From contig JAEUTQ010000019.1 of the NCBI GenBank assembly GCA_016787445.1, positions 1 through 52,429 of the forward strand: DNA of 52,429 bases, in the 5' to 3' direction. This stretch comes from Bacteroidia bacterium. GTDB taxonomy: Bacteria > Bacteroidota > Bacteroidia > B-17B0 > Aurantibacillaceae. The translations under genes and the position numbers were made by a program. The notes beneath the pieces are model-generated. The model saw nothing but the letters and a program-made list of their open reading frames with translations, searched no databases and was not told the DNA's origin. Shown one piece after another: positions 7,812 through 15,155 of the stretch (positions are counted from its first letter, which is position 1; each line of letters begins with the position of its first letter).

Positions 7812-8516
7812 ATGGGAGACTTATTCACAAGAAAATATGATTCGGAAATATTAAAAGAGTTACCTCATCTGAAAAATTATCCAGAGATGCTGCCGTTCAT
7901 TGGAAGCAACTACGAGGCTATGCGTGATAAAATATTCATTCTTGGGGAAAGTCATTATTTCGACCGCGAAATAATTGATGTGTTCAAGAACACGAAAGAA
8001 GGTTCTTTGTATTTAACGGACTGGTACAACCAAACCTCACAAGGATGGGAAAAAGAAAGAAAGGAGTATATTGATACCAGATGGAATTTGATACAAATCG
8101 AAGTTAACAAAAAGCGCACTAAACCATTAACTAGTTATTATAATTTAAAAAAGGAACTAGGAGAGAATGTTCACTTAGTTAATAAAGAAATGGTCTTCAG
8201 TAATTTTGTGTACTTTAATTATTTTCAAAGACCAGCATTTATATCTGGCGAATCTGTAATTAATAATGAAAAGGACAACGAAATTGCTTATTCAACTTTC
8301 ATTTGTTTGACTAAATTATTAAGACCTAATAAAATAATATTCGCGAGTATTCAAAGTTATAATGCGTTTCAATATATGAATAAGAATCCTTTTGACTTTT
8401 TGAAAGGAGTAAAAATTGATTTTGTACCGCATGCAAGTTGCAAATGGTGGAATAAAAGGGCAAATAAATACAATAACATGACAGGAAAGGAAAAGTTCAT
8501 CACATTACTTAAGTAG
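7812..8516 (+). CDS. Uracil-DNA-glycosylase-fold-like protein A
   Basis: 234 residues. The pattern suggests the uracil-DNA glycosylase superfamily fold: a strand plus Gly/Ser motif, DKIFILGESHYF (about 38-49), where UDGs carry the first catalytic loop; a central NFVYFNYFQRP segment (about 135-145); a strand NKIIFASIQS (about 175-184); and a late histidine motif FVPHASCKWW (about 209-218), where UDGs carry the catalytic HPSP-type loop. These are read by eye, and glycosylase activity is not implied; such proteins may recognise modified bases or nucleotides. It is 5 bases after the previous gene and 5 bases before the next, in one operon. Confidence 0.6.
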   Translation: MGDLFTRKYDSEILKELPHLKNYPEMLPFIGSNYEAMRDKIFILGESHYFDREIIDVFKNTKEGSLYLTDWYNQTSQGWEKERKEYIDTRWNLIQIEVNKKRTKPLTSYYNLKKELGENVHLVNKEMVFSNFVYFNYFQRPAFISGESVINNEKDNEIAYSTFICLTKLLRPNKIIFASIQSYNAFQYMNKNPFDFLKGVKIDFVPHASCKWWNKRANKYNNMTGKEKFITLLK

Positions 8517-8521
8517 ATATT

Positions 8522-9340
8522 ATGCCTATTTATAATAAGTTTTCGGAGGAATATGCAAGGATTTTTGAAAAGAACATTGAGGAATTTAGAAATAAATATT
8601 GCCTTCAAAAATCGGACAATAAAGACTTTGTAACTTTCTATCCTGCATTTGGAACAAAAGCCAACGTAAGATGTGATTTTTTGTTTCTCGGCCAAGCTGT
8701 TAATGGCTGGGGGACGGGTCTTTCTTCGCACGAAGATTGGTGCGACCCAATTTCTGAAGTAGTAAAGGCATCTAATGAATATTTGATGGAAAAAGACCAT
8801 ACTCCTTTGGATTTTGTTAATGTATTATGGTCGAAAAGCACGTTCAATAAATATACATCAGATCCTGTTATTAAAAGTTTCTATGATGAAAACAATAAGG
8901 GAATTCAATATCTTTTTTGCCGTTCATTTTTTTGGAATGTTGTTTATAAGACTATTTCAGATTACTATGAATTAGATAGAAGTACTTGGGATTGGTCTAG
9001 GAAACTTGTTTGGTCAAACCTTTATAAAATAGCGCCTGATGGAGCGAATCCTGATTCATTTGAAAAAGAATTACAGCAACATATATCAATTGAACTTATA
9101 AAAAAAGAAATTGAGGAGCTTAAGCCGAAGTTTTGCATCGTACTTACAAATAGCTCTTGGTGGTTACCATTTCAAAAAGGCTTAAGAACGGAGGCAATTC
9201 CTTTCAGTTCTGAACTTGACCAGATAGAGCACTTTGAAAGATATGGCCAAACTAGTATAATTGTTACCACAAGACCATTTAGAGGCAACAACGAAAGGCA
9301 TGTTCAACAAATTTTAGAGCTTATTAAGCAATCGCATTAA
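8522..9340 (+). CDS. Uracil-DNA-glycosylase-fold-like protein B
   Basis: 272 residues. RCDFLFLGQAVNGWGTG (about 50-66) looks like the first UDG-type loop after a core strand. WSNLYKIAP (about 164-172) matches the region of the second strand, and KPKFCIVLTNSSWW (about 199-212) a third strand, with TTRPF near the end where the histidine loop usually sits. No clear catalytic His-Pro-Ser is seen, so it may bind rather than cleave. It ends the plus-strand operon and is convergent with the protease gene, with two bases between the stop codons. Its length exceeds a minimal UDG and includes an insertion around residues 70-140. Confidence 0.55.
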   Translation: MPIYNKFSEEYARIFEKNIEEFRNKYCLQKSDNKDFVTFYPAFGTKANVRCDFLFLGQAVNGWGTGLSSHEDWCDPISEVVKASNEYLMEKDHTPLDFVNVLWSKSTFNKYTSDPVIKSFYDENNKGIQYLFCRSFFWNVVYKTISDYYELDRSTWDWSRKLVWSNLYKIAPDGANPDSFEKELQQHISIELIKKEIEELKPKFCIVLTNSSWWLPFQKGLRTEAIPFSSELDQIEHFERYGQTSIIVTTRPFRGNNERHVQQILELIKQSH

Positions 9341-9342
9341 AC

Positions 9343-11454
9343 CTAATTACTTGGCTCAGAAAATCCAGTAGTAGTCTTATCTTGGTTCAAAGTATATCCC
9401 GGTAATAGAAGTTCAATCTGGCCACTGTCACCCTTCACTAAACTATCTTTTCGCTTTTTAAGAAGAGACCGGTAAAATTCGTCATTTTTCTCATTCAAAA
9501 CTTTATTTCGGTCAATTTTGCTTCCAAACTCCAACATCAAAGCTTTTAACTGTTCCTTTTTAATAATAGGGTTGTTTGCTAAATGCTCTGAGATTTTTGT
9601 GAGGAGCATTATTTCTTCATTTAACGTTTTTTCCGCAAGTGCTTTTGCCTCATTAATAATTCCCAATATTTCCGTGTTTAAGTTTAAACTGTCGTCATGA
9701 AGATAATTATTTGTATTTACCGACTTCACACTTACAGCTCCAAGAACACTCCCCATTCCTGAAGATTTAATCATTTCAGCAGCAAATGAAGTGGCGTTAA
9801 AAATATCGCTTTCGGCTCCAGTGGTAATATTCTCCTCACCGAATATTATTTTCTCCGCGACCAATCCTCCAAGTTGAACAGCTATTCGATTTTTAATGTC
9901 TTTTTTAGAAGTGTATCTTAACTTTCTTTTAGTATAGACAAATCCCTGACTTTCCGAGTCCGCCGTCACAGAATAAGCGTATTCAGGTAAAGTATTAAGT
10001 AGAGCAATAGCTAATACGGCATGTCCAGCTTCATGCACTGCGGTTATAGCTTGAAGATCGTCTTTTCTGTTTTTGCGAAGCTTATCAAGACTTAATTCAA
10101 CTTTTTCTTTTATTATTTGTATTGTTTTACTATCCTTTTTAAAGTTGATTAATAAATGGCCGTCCACGGCTGAAAACTCTACACATTCAGTTTCGGGAAC
10201 ATTTACCTGTGTCTCATAATAAACAATACCGATTTTAGAGCAGATCAAATAATTGATGGTTGTGAAAAGTGGCCGTGTACCCTGTGTTGGAAAGACACCT
10301 TCCTTGTATATTAATTTTTTTACTTCATCACTGAAAGTTACATCAATACCAAAGTTAGTTTTATATTCCTTCGAAAGCTTATTCAATTCAATCTCAATAA
10401 GCGAGAAAAATGATTTTTCAGAGAATGACGGATAAATGAAATGTATATTCCCAAGGCGCGCGATTTGTTCATTTCTAAATCTTCTCCGCAATGCACGTTT
10501 GATATCGGGAATATTAATTTTAAGAGACTGTTCATGAAACTCGTCTGCGTTAACGTCGGGGTTGAAATCATTACTCATCCAAAAAGCCTCATCAATATTG
10601 CCCATGACAAAAATTAAGGCTTTACTGCAATCAACAGTTTTTGGAGTTAATCCTATAGTAATGACTTCAGATAGGAAATCAATAGTTTCATCTCCGCTTA
10701 GCTTGACCATGTAATCTCTTACTTCATATTCGCTTTTAAATAATGTTTCTGTTAACTCGAAAATGTAACTATATTGATCTGGATCAACAAAGAGTAAGTC
10801 ATCAAAATCGTAAACCTTCATATTATCTTTATCTCTATGCCACCTCCATCTTATATCTAAAAGGTCAATAAATCTCTCACGTGCTTTTGTAACTAAACCG
10901 TTTTCTACTTTAACGCCTGTCAACAATACGTATTTCAGTTTTTCTCTTAGAGCGTGGATTCTATCAATAACAGTGAAATTCTTACTAATTGAGAATTTAC
11001 CTGAATCTAAAACATCCCATATTATACGGTGTTCAGTTGAAATAATTTCTTTTTGATCTTCATCGATTGTTTTTGCATGTTGAAACTCATCAAACCCTAA
11101 GATTATTGGATACCCATTTTCTCTTTGATAAATATCTTCCAGCATACCTTTTACCTCCCAGAACTTATCTCTTTTAGAGCCTAAATCAAAGCGGTAATAT
11201 TTATTATTAAAATCGATGAGTTCGGCTAACCGTTTTATCATAGACGACTTTCCAACACCTGTTAAACCCCAAAGATTTATTATTACCGGCTTGGTTTGAA
11301 TTTCAGGGAAAAGATACCATGAAGAAATTGATGAAATCACATTGTCAATAATGCTATCAATTCCAACGAATTCTTTTTTCATCTGAATTGCTGCTTTTTC
11401 TAGCGTTTCCTTTTTAGAAAGAATAGCTTTTGATTTTTCTGTTTGTTGCGTCAT
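9343..11454 (-). CDS. Soluble ClpB-type AAA+ / FtsH-type M41 metalloprotease fusion
   Basis: 703 residues. The N-terminal half is an AAA+ ATPase with Walker A GLTGVGKS (63-70), Walker B GFDEFQ (120-125), a sensor-like MGNID (284-288) and a region around 320-400 (RRRFRNEQIARL, then GTRPL) resembling the Clp/Hsp100 second ATPase and small domain rather than FtsH. The C-terminal half is an M41 peptidase with the zinc motif HEAGH (474-478) and the downstream TGAESDIFNAT segment holding the expected third ligand (D550). FtsH normally has an FtsH-type ATPase and membrane helices; neither is seen here. It would unfold and degrade specific proteins in the cytoplasm. It has its own copy of the WYL-type operator. 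Confidence 0.8.
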   Translation of the reverse strand: MTQQTEKSKAILSKKETLEKAAIQMKKEFVGIDSIIDNVISSISSWYLFPEIQTKPVIINLWGLTGVGKSSMIKRLAELIDFNNKYYRFDLGSKRDKFWEVKGMLEDIYQRENGYPIILGFDEFQHAKTIDEDQKEIISTEHRIIWDVLDSGKFSISKNFTVIDRIHALREKLKYVLLTGVKVENGLVTKARERFIDLLDIRWRWHRDKDNMKVYDFDDLLFVDPDQYSYIFELTETLFKSEYEVRDYMVKLSGDETIDFLSEVITIGLTPKTVDCSKALIFVMGNIDEAFWMSNDFNPDVNADEFHEQSLKINIPDIKRALRRRFRNEQIARLGNIHFIYPSFSEKSFFSLIEIELNKLSKEYKTNFGIDVTFSDEVKKLIYKEGVFPTQGTRPLFTTINYLICSKIGIVYYETQVNVPETECVEFSAVDGHLLINFKKDSKTIQIIKEKVELSLDKLRKNRKDDLQAITAVHEAGHAVLAIALLNTLPEYAYSVTADSESQGFVYTKRKLRYTSKKDIKNRIAVQLGGLVAEKIIFGEENITTGAESDIFNATSFAAEMIKSSGMGSVLGAVSVKSVNTNNYLHDDSLNLNTEILGIINEAKALAEKTLNEEIMLLTKISEHLANNPIIKKEQLKALMLEFGSKIDRNKVLNEKNDEFYRSLLKKRKDSLVKGDSGQIELLLPGYTLNQDKTTTGFSEPSN

Positions 11455-11469
11455 AGCTTTGATTTTTTA

Positions 11470-11508
11470 CAAAATTATAAAGCCACTACGCCAAAGGATG
11501 GCGGTTAA
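11470..11508 (-). promoter_or_regulatory. WYL-regulon operator-promoter 2
   Basis: On the minus strand: TTAACCGCCAT (11508-11498), 3 nt, TTGGCG (11494-11489), 11 nt, TAATTTTG (11477-11470). The inverted repeat CGCCA/TGGCG is perfect here. Spacing to the -7 element equals that in the other two copies. It drives the AAA+/M41 gene, whose ATG is 15 bases downstream of the -7 element. Confidence 0.7.
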
Positions 11509-11518
11509 TTAAAAAGAT

Positions 11519-12046
11519 CTACCCCCATTGAATTACTATTTCATCAGCTAGTCTCTCTAAACGTTCTTTTGTACCTTCAGCCCCTTTTTTATCAGCTTTT
11601 ATTCGATTTAAAGAGGACAAACCTAAATGACAAGAATGAATGATCTTTAAATTTAACTTTTGAGTTTCTGTTTTATTCAACCTTTCTATTGCCTTGGAAG
11701 CTCTCGTTCCGAAACAAATCACTGCGTCCGTTATATCTCTAAGCTCAGCGTAAAGACGATCAAGGTTTTTCTTTTCATATATTTCGCTTAACCTAGCTTC
11801 AGTTCTGTTGTCTTTATTATTAAATAAAACCTTACTGTAAGCATTTGTGATTCGAAAATCATATCTGCTTTTGAAATTCCCGATTAGTTTTCTTTCACGA
11901 AGCATTTCAAGAAGAATATCAAGATTAGAACCGGTAGTCCCATTAACTGGTCTACCAGCTTGGAATTCCTTTTGACCCGGACAACTGAAAACCAAAGCTA
12001 TCTTGGAAGAATTTCCTTTATTAAAATGCACTCTTCTATTTGCCAT
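11519..12046 (-). CDS. Uracil-DNA-glycosylase family-like protein
   Basis: 175 residues and the clearest of three UDG-like proteins in this cluster. IALVFSCPGQKEFQAGRPVN (about 16-35) resembles the family-4/5 first motif (GQAPG-type, a strand followed by a water-activating loop). RITNAY (about 65-70) fits the second strand, AVICFGTRASKAI (about 109-121) the third, and IIHSCHLGLSSL (about 135-146) the histidine loop region. Family 4 uses an Fe-S cluster; the needed four cysteines are not present. It overlaps the WYL gene end by 11 bases and is therefore co-transcribed with the regulator. Confidence 0.7.
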   Translation of the reverse strand: MANRRVHFNKGNSSKIALVFSCPGQKEFQAGRPVNGTTGSNLDILLEMLRERKLIGNFKSRYDFRITNAYSKVLFNNKDNRTEARLSEIYEKKNLDRLYAELRDITDAVICFGTRASKAIERLNKTETQKLNLKIIHSCHLGLSSLNRIKADKKGAEGTKERLERLADEIVIQWG

Positions 12047-12938
12047 AATTTTTAAGACTTTCCTTCAAAATGGACTTAATATCATCCGCCAACCATTTTG
12101 GCTTTAAAACTTTTGCTCTATCACACATTGTTAGTACTTTCTGAATGAGTTCAAAATTTGGCTTGAGAAAATATTGAAAGACAACCTTATTGTTCTCTTC
12201 TTTAATTGGTTTTTGAGAATGATGTAGAGGCAATGCATTGAGATACTTGGATTGGAGCAAATCAGTTTCAATTAAAACCTCCTCAGTTTGACTATCCGAG
12301 TAATTTAAACCGATTATGTCCTCGAAAAACTCCTTTGCGTTAATATTTGGGTTCGGTTTAAATTTTTCGCCTTTCAATTTTAAACTATCAATTCTGTCTA
12401 AACCAAAGGTTCGGTTAGTTTTGGAATCTATTGCGCCAAAAACATACCATCTACTCTGATATTCTCTTAACAAATATGGTTGAAGAATATAAAGAGTTCT
12501 TTTTCCGCTTTCAAAATTTGTATGGTAGAACTCAATCTTCCTTTTGTTTTTTATAGACAGTATTATCGGTCGTAAATTCTCAACTCCTTTTAAATTCCCC
12601 TGATCTTCAAAAGAAATAAAATTAAGTAAATCTTTACCATCCTTTAACCCCTCAGATAGAGATTCAGCAGTACCTAGTATTTCAAGAAAACGAACTAATG
12701 TCTCTGTAGGAATATCCTCTTGATTTGATATAGTATAACCATTCTTAGCTCTTTTATATAGGATTTCTATTCCGAATTCATTCCTTATTTGTTCTATATC
12801 ACGCTGAAGCGTCCTTTGCGATATATTGAACCCGTGCTCTTCCAGCCCTTCCTTAATATCTTCGAAGGACGGAAATACGCCTGTGGAGACCTTCTGAATG
12901 ATTAAGGTAAACCTTTTAATTGTACCATGAGTTGACAT
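12036..12938 (-). CDS. WYL-domain transcriptional regulator
   Basis: About 300 residues from the start I prefer (MSTHGTIKRFTLI at 12938). An upstream in-frame ATG at 12968 lies inside the shared operator, so it is unlikely to be used. The N-terminal winged helix (about 5-75, with SQRTLQRDIEQIRNEFG) is of the DeoR/YafY type. The middle and C-terminal part contains a WYL-type domain (about 130-215, RSRWYVFGAID-like region and FGLDRIDSL) that senses nucleic-acid or nucleotide ligands in known members. WYL proteins commonly repress defence operons. Here the gene diverges from the 13030 operon across a matching operator, so auto-repression is likely. Confidence 0.88.
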   Translation of the reverse strand: MSTHGTIKRFTLIIQKVSTGVFPSFEDIKEGLEEHGFNISQRTLQRDIEQIRNEFGIEILYKRAKNGYTISNQEDIPTETLVRFLEILGTAESLSEGLKDGKDLLNFISFEDQGNLKGVENLRPIILSIKNKRKIEFYHTNFESGKRTLYILQPYLLREYQSRWYVFGAIDSKTNRTFGLDRIDSLKLKGEKFKPNPNINAKEFFEDIIGLNYSDSQTEEVLIETDLLQSKYLNALPLHHSQKPIKEENNKVVFQYFLKPNFELIQKVLTMCDRAKVLKPKWLADDIKSILKESLKNYGK

Positions 12939-12957
12939 AATGGTAAAAATATGAATT

Positions 12958-12996
12958 TTAAACGTCATCTAATGGCGGTTTACTCTAATAAATTTG
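12958..12996 (+). promoter_or_regulatory. WYL-regulon operator-promoter 3 (divergent)
   Basis: TTAAACGTCAT (12958-12968), 3 nt, ATGGCG (12972-12977), 11 nt, TAAATTTG (12989-12996). Same order and spacing as copies 1 and 2. It lies between the WYL gene (minus) and the five-gene nuclease-helicase operon (plus), so one bound regulator could control both. Confidence 0.72.
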
Positions 12997-13029
12997 CATT
13001 TGAAGTGATTTTTTAGCACTTTTAATAGC

Positions 13030-14520
13030 ATGACAGGTCACATTCTATCCAAATCAACTTATATGAGAGGCTTAAAGTGTCACAAAAGCCTCTATTTAAA
13101 TAAGTATGGTAAGGAATTAAGGGACGAAACATCCGATTCACAGCAATATATATTCGATCAAGGAACGGAAATTGGGGAATTAGCAGCTAACTTATTTCCT
13201 CATGGAATAGACCTAACTCCTGACTCAGTTTTTGATTACACGGAATCAATACGAAGAACTCAAGAATTAATATCAAGAAAAGAAAGGGTTATTTATGAAG
13301 CTGCCTTTTTGCAAGAGGGAGTTTTGTGTGCGATTGACATTTTGGTGTATGATGGCAAAAACTATAGGGCTTATGAAGTGAAAGGGTCAACCAGCGTTTC
13401 TGATACCTACATTCAGGATGCTTCTTTACAGTATTATTTAATTACCAAATCAGGTGTTAAATTAATGGACATTTCCATTGTACACATCAACAACGAATAC
13501 GTTAAGAAAGGCGATCTAGATATAAATCAACTATTCACAATTCAGTCAGTCTTAACCGAAGTTTTAAACGAACAAAAGAATATACCTAACAACATAGCTG
13601 AGTTCAAAAAAGTTCTTGAAAAGAAGAACAATCCACCAACAATCGATATAGGAGCTCATTGTAACTCACCATATTCTTGCGATTTTTTAGGTCATTGCTG
13701 GAAACATATCCCTGAAAACTCAATTTTTGATTTATCTGGTTTGAGATCAGAGAAGAAATTCGCGCTTTACAATAATGGAATAATAACTTTCAATCAGATC
13801 ACAAAAGAGGCTGAAGAATCATTTCTAAACGATAAACAAAAAATGCAGGTTTTTGCTGAACTAGAACAGAGAACTTATCTTGATGGAGAAAACATAAGAT
13901 CGTTCATCAACGAACTTCAATTTCCATTGTACTTCTTAGACTTTGAAACAATGATGCCTGCCATTCCTTTATATGACGACTCAAGGCCGTTTCAGCAAAT
14001 AGTTTTCCAATACTCATTACACATCCTTAAATCAAAAGGTTCAACTCCAGAACATGACGAGTTCTTAGCAGAGCCTGATAAGGGCGATCCGAGAAGGCCG
14101 TTTATTGAAAAATTAATCAAGGATTGCGGTAACTCAGGAGACATTCTTGTTTATAATATTGGTTTTGAAAAAGGAAGACTAAATGAACTCGCTGAAGATT
14201 TTCCGGAGTATAGTGTCTCAATTAATAAAATTATTGCCAGACTTAAAGATTTAATGATTCCTTTTTTTAAACGCTGGTATTATACTCCAGAAATGAAAGG
14301 CTCCTATTCAATTAAATCTGTCTTGCCTGCTCTAGTGCCAGATATGTCCTATTCTGATTTAGAAATTCAAGAAGGAGGGACGGCAAGTGCAACATTTACT
14401 GAAATGGCAAGGGGTACTTTTAAAGGTGATGTTGCAAAAACCCGCAGAGCCCTGATAGAATATTGCACGTTAGATACTCTTGCGATGGTAAAAATTTACC
14501 AAAAACTAAAAGAAATATAA
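13030..14520 (+). CDS. Cas4-like nuclease fused to a DEDD exonuclease (DUF2779-type)
   Basis: 496 residues. The N-terminal domain resembles Cas4/RecB-family nucleases: C17 plus C211, C217 and C223 make a four-cysteine set suited to a 4Fe-4S cluster, and D103 with E116-V-K118 forms the PD-(D/E)XK centre. The C-terminal half (about 295-496) matches DUF2779, an RNase-H-like DEDD exonuclease: FLDFET (D304, E306), VYNIGFEKGRL (374-384, a Glu where Asp is usual), D407 and YCTLDTLAM (D482). It opens a five-gene operon in which every junction overlaps or abuts, directly behind operator copy 3. Likely substrate is DNA; polarity cannot be told. Confidence 0.8.
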   Translation: MTGHILSKSTYMRGLKCHKSLYLNKYGKELRDETSDSQQYIFDQGTEIGELAANLFPHGIDLTPDSVFDYTESIRRTQELISRKERVIYEAAFLQEGVLCAIDILVYDGKNYRAYEVKGSTSVSDTYIQDASLQYYLITKSGVKLMDISIVHINNEYVKKGDLDINQLFTIQSVLTEVLNEQKNIPNNIAEFKKVLEKKNNPPTIDIGAHCNSPYSCDFLGHCWKHIPENSIFDLSGLRSEKKFALYNNGIITFNQITKEAEESFLNDKQKMQVFAELEQRTYLDGENIRSFINELQFPLYFLDFETMMPAIPLYDDSRPFQQIVFQYSLHILKSKGSTPEHDEFLAEPDKGDPRRPFIEKLIKDCGNSGDILVYNIGFEKGRLNELAEDFPEYSVSINKIIARLKDLMIPFFKRWYYTPEMKGSYSIKSVLPALVPDMSYSDLEIQEGGTASATFTEMARGTFKGDVAKTRRALIEYCTLDTLAMVKIYQKLKEI

Positions 14521-15155
14521 TGAGCTCTGTACTTATATCTAGTGTTATTGAATTACTTTCACAAAACAAGAAGTTCCCGAATTATCAGGCGGAAAGAAGA
14601 GTGGATATTTTCATTAACCACTTTCTTGAAAGAATTTTAACAGAATACCTGAAGACTCCAACTACTTATGTATGCCCAGAGTTCCCTCTCAAAACCGCAA
14701 ACCTTACTCAGTCCGGAAAATCTAGAAATTTGAGTACAAAATTGGACTATTTATGCGGCACATTAAATGAAATTATTTATGTTGAATTAAAGACTGACGA
14801 CAAATCTATCAAACCAGAACAACTCGAAATCTATTTTAACAACATAAACTGGAGCAAGTGCCTTGAGAATTTTGACTCTCTAGTGAACGGACCAAAGCGC
14901 AACAAGGATTATCAAAATAAATATAATGTATTAAGCGAAAGGATCACTAGCCTCAGAGGTAATTCTTATTTGGATCAGGCCAGAATAATTTATATCTCAC
15001 CATTATCAAAAGATCAGCGTCTAAATATTGGAAAATACAAAGTAATAAATCCAACCCCTCTCCATGAAATTAATCTAAAATTAAGTGAAGATGAAATTGT
15101 TGTGTGGAAGTTTTTGATTGAAATAGGCATCAATATTTTTGAACTTAAGGAATGA
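14520..15155 (+). CDS. PD-(D/E)XK-type nuclease-like protein
   Basis: 211 residues from the ATG at 14520, which overlaps the upstream stop (TAATG); an in-frame ATG at 14463 lies inside the previous gene and is rejected. The probable active site is D76 (TKLDYL) followed by E89-L-K91 (YVELKT), in a strand-turn-strand context typical of the fold. The C-terminal region (RIIYISPLSKD and onward) has further alpha/beta secondary structure. It overlaps the helicase gene by 4 bases (ATGA). As a small endonuclease it may be delivered by that helicase. Confidence 0.72.
   Translation: MSSVLISSVIELLSQNKKFPNYQAERRVDIFINHFLERILTEYLKTPTTYVCPEFPLKTANLTQSGKSRNLSTKLDYLCGTLNEIIYVELKTDDKSIKPEQLEIYFNNINWSKCLENFDSLVNGPKRNKDYQNKYNVLSERITSLRGNSYLDQARIIYISPLSKDQRLNIGKYKVINPTPLHEINLKLSEDEIVVWKFLIEIGINIFELKE

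Noticed and set aside
12939..12968. Upstream ATG of the WYL gene at 12968
   Set aside because: It lies within the shared operator sequence. The Met at 12938 gives a normal WYL regulator N terminus.
13030..14520. CRISPR-Cas association suggested by the Cas4-like domain
   Set aside because: No repeat-spacer array and no other cas gene was seen in the window. The four cysteines and PD-(D/E)XK centre are better explained by a DUF2779 nuclease.
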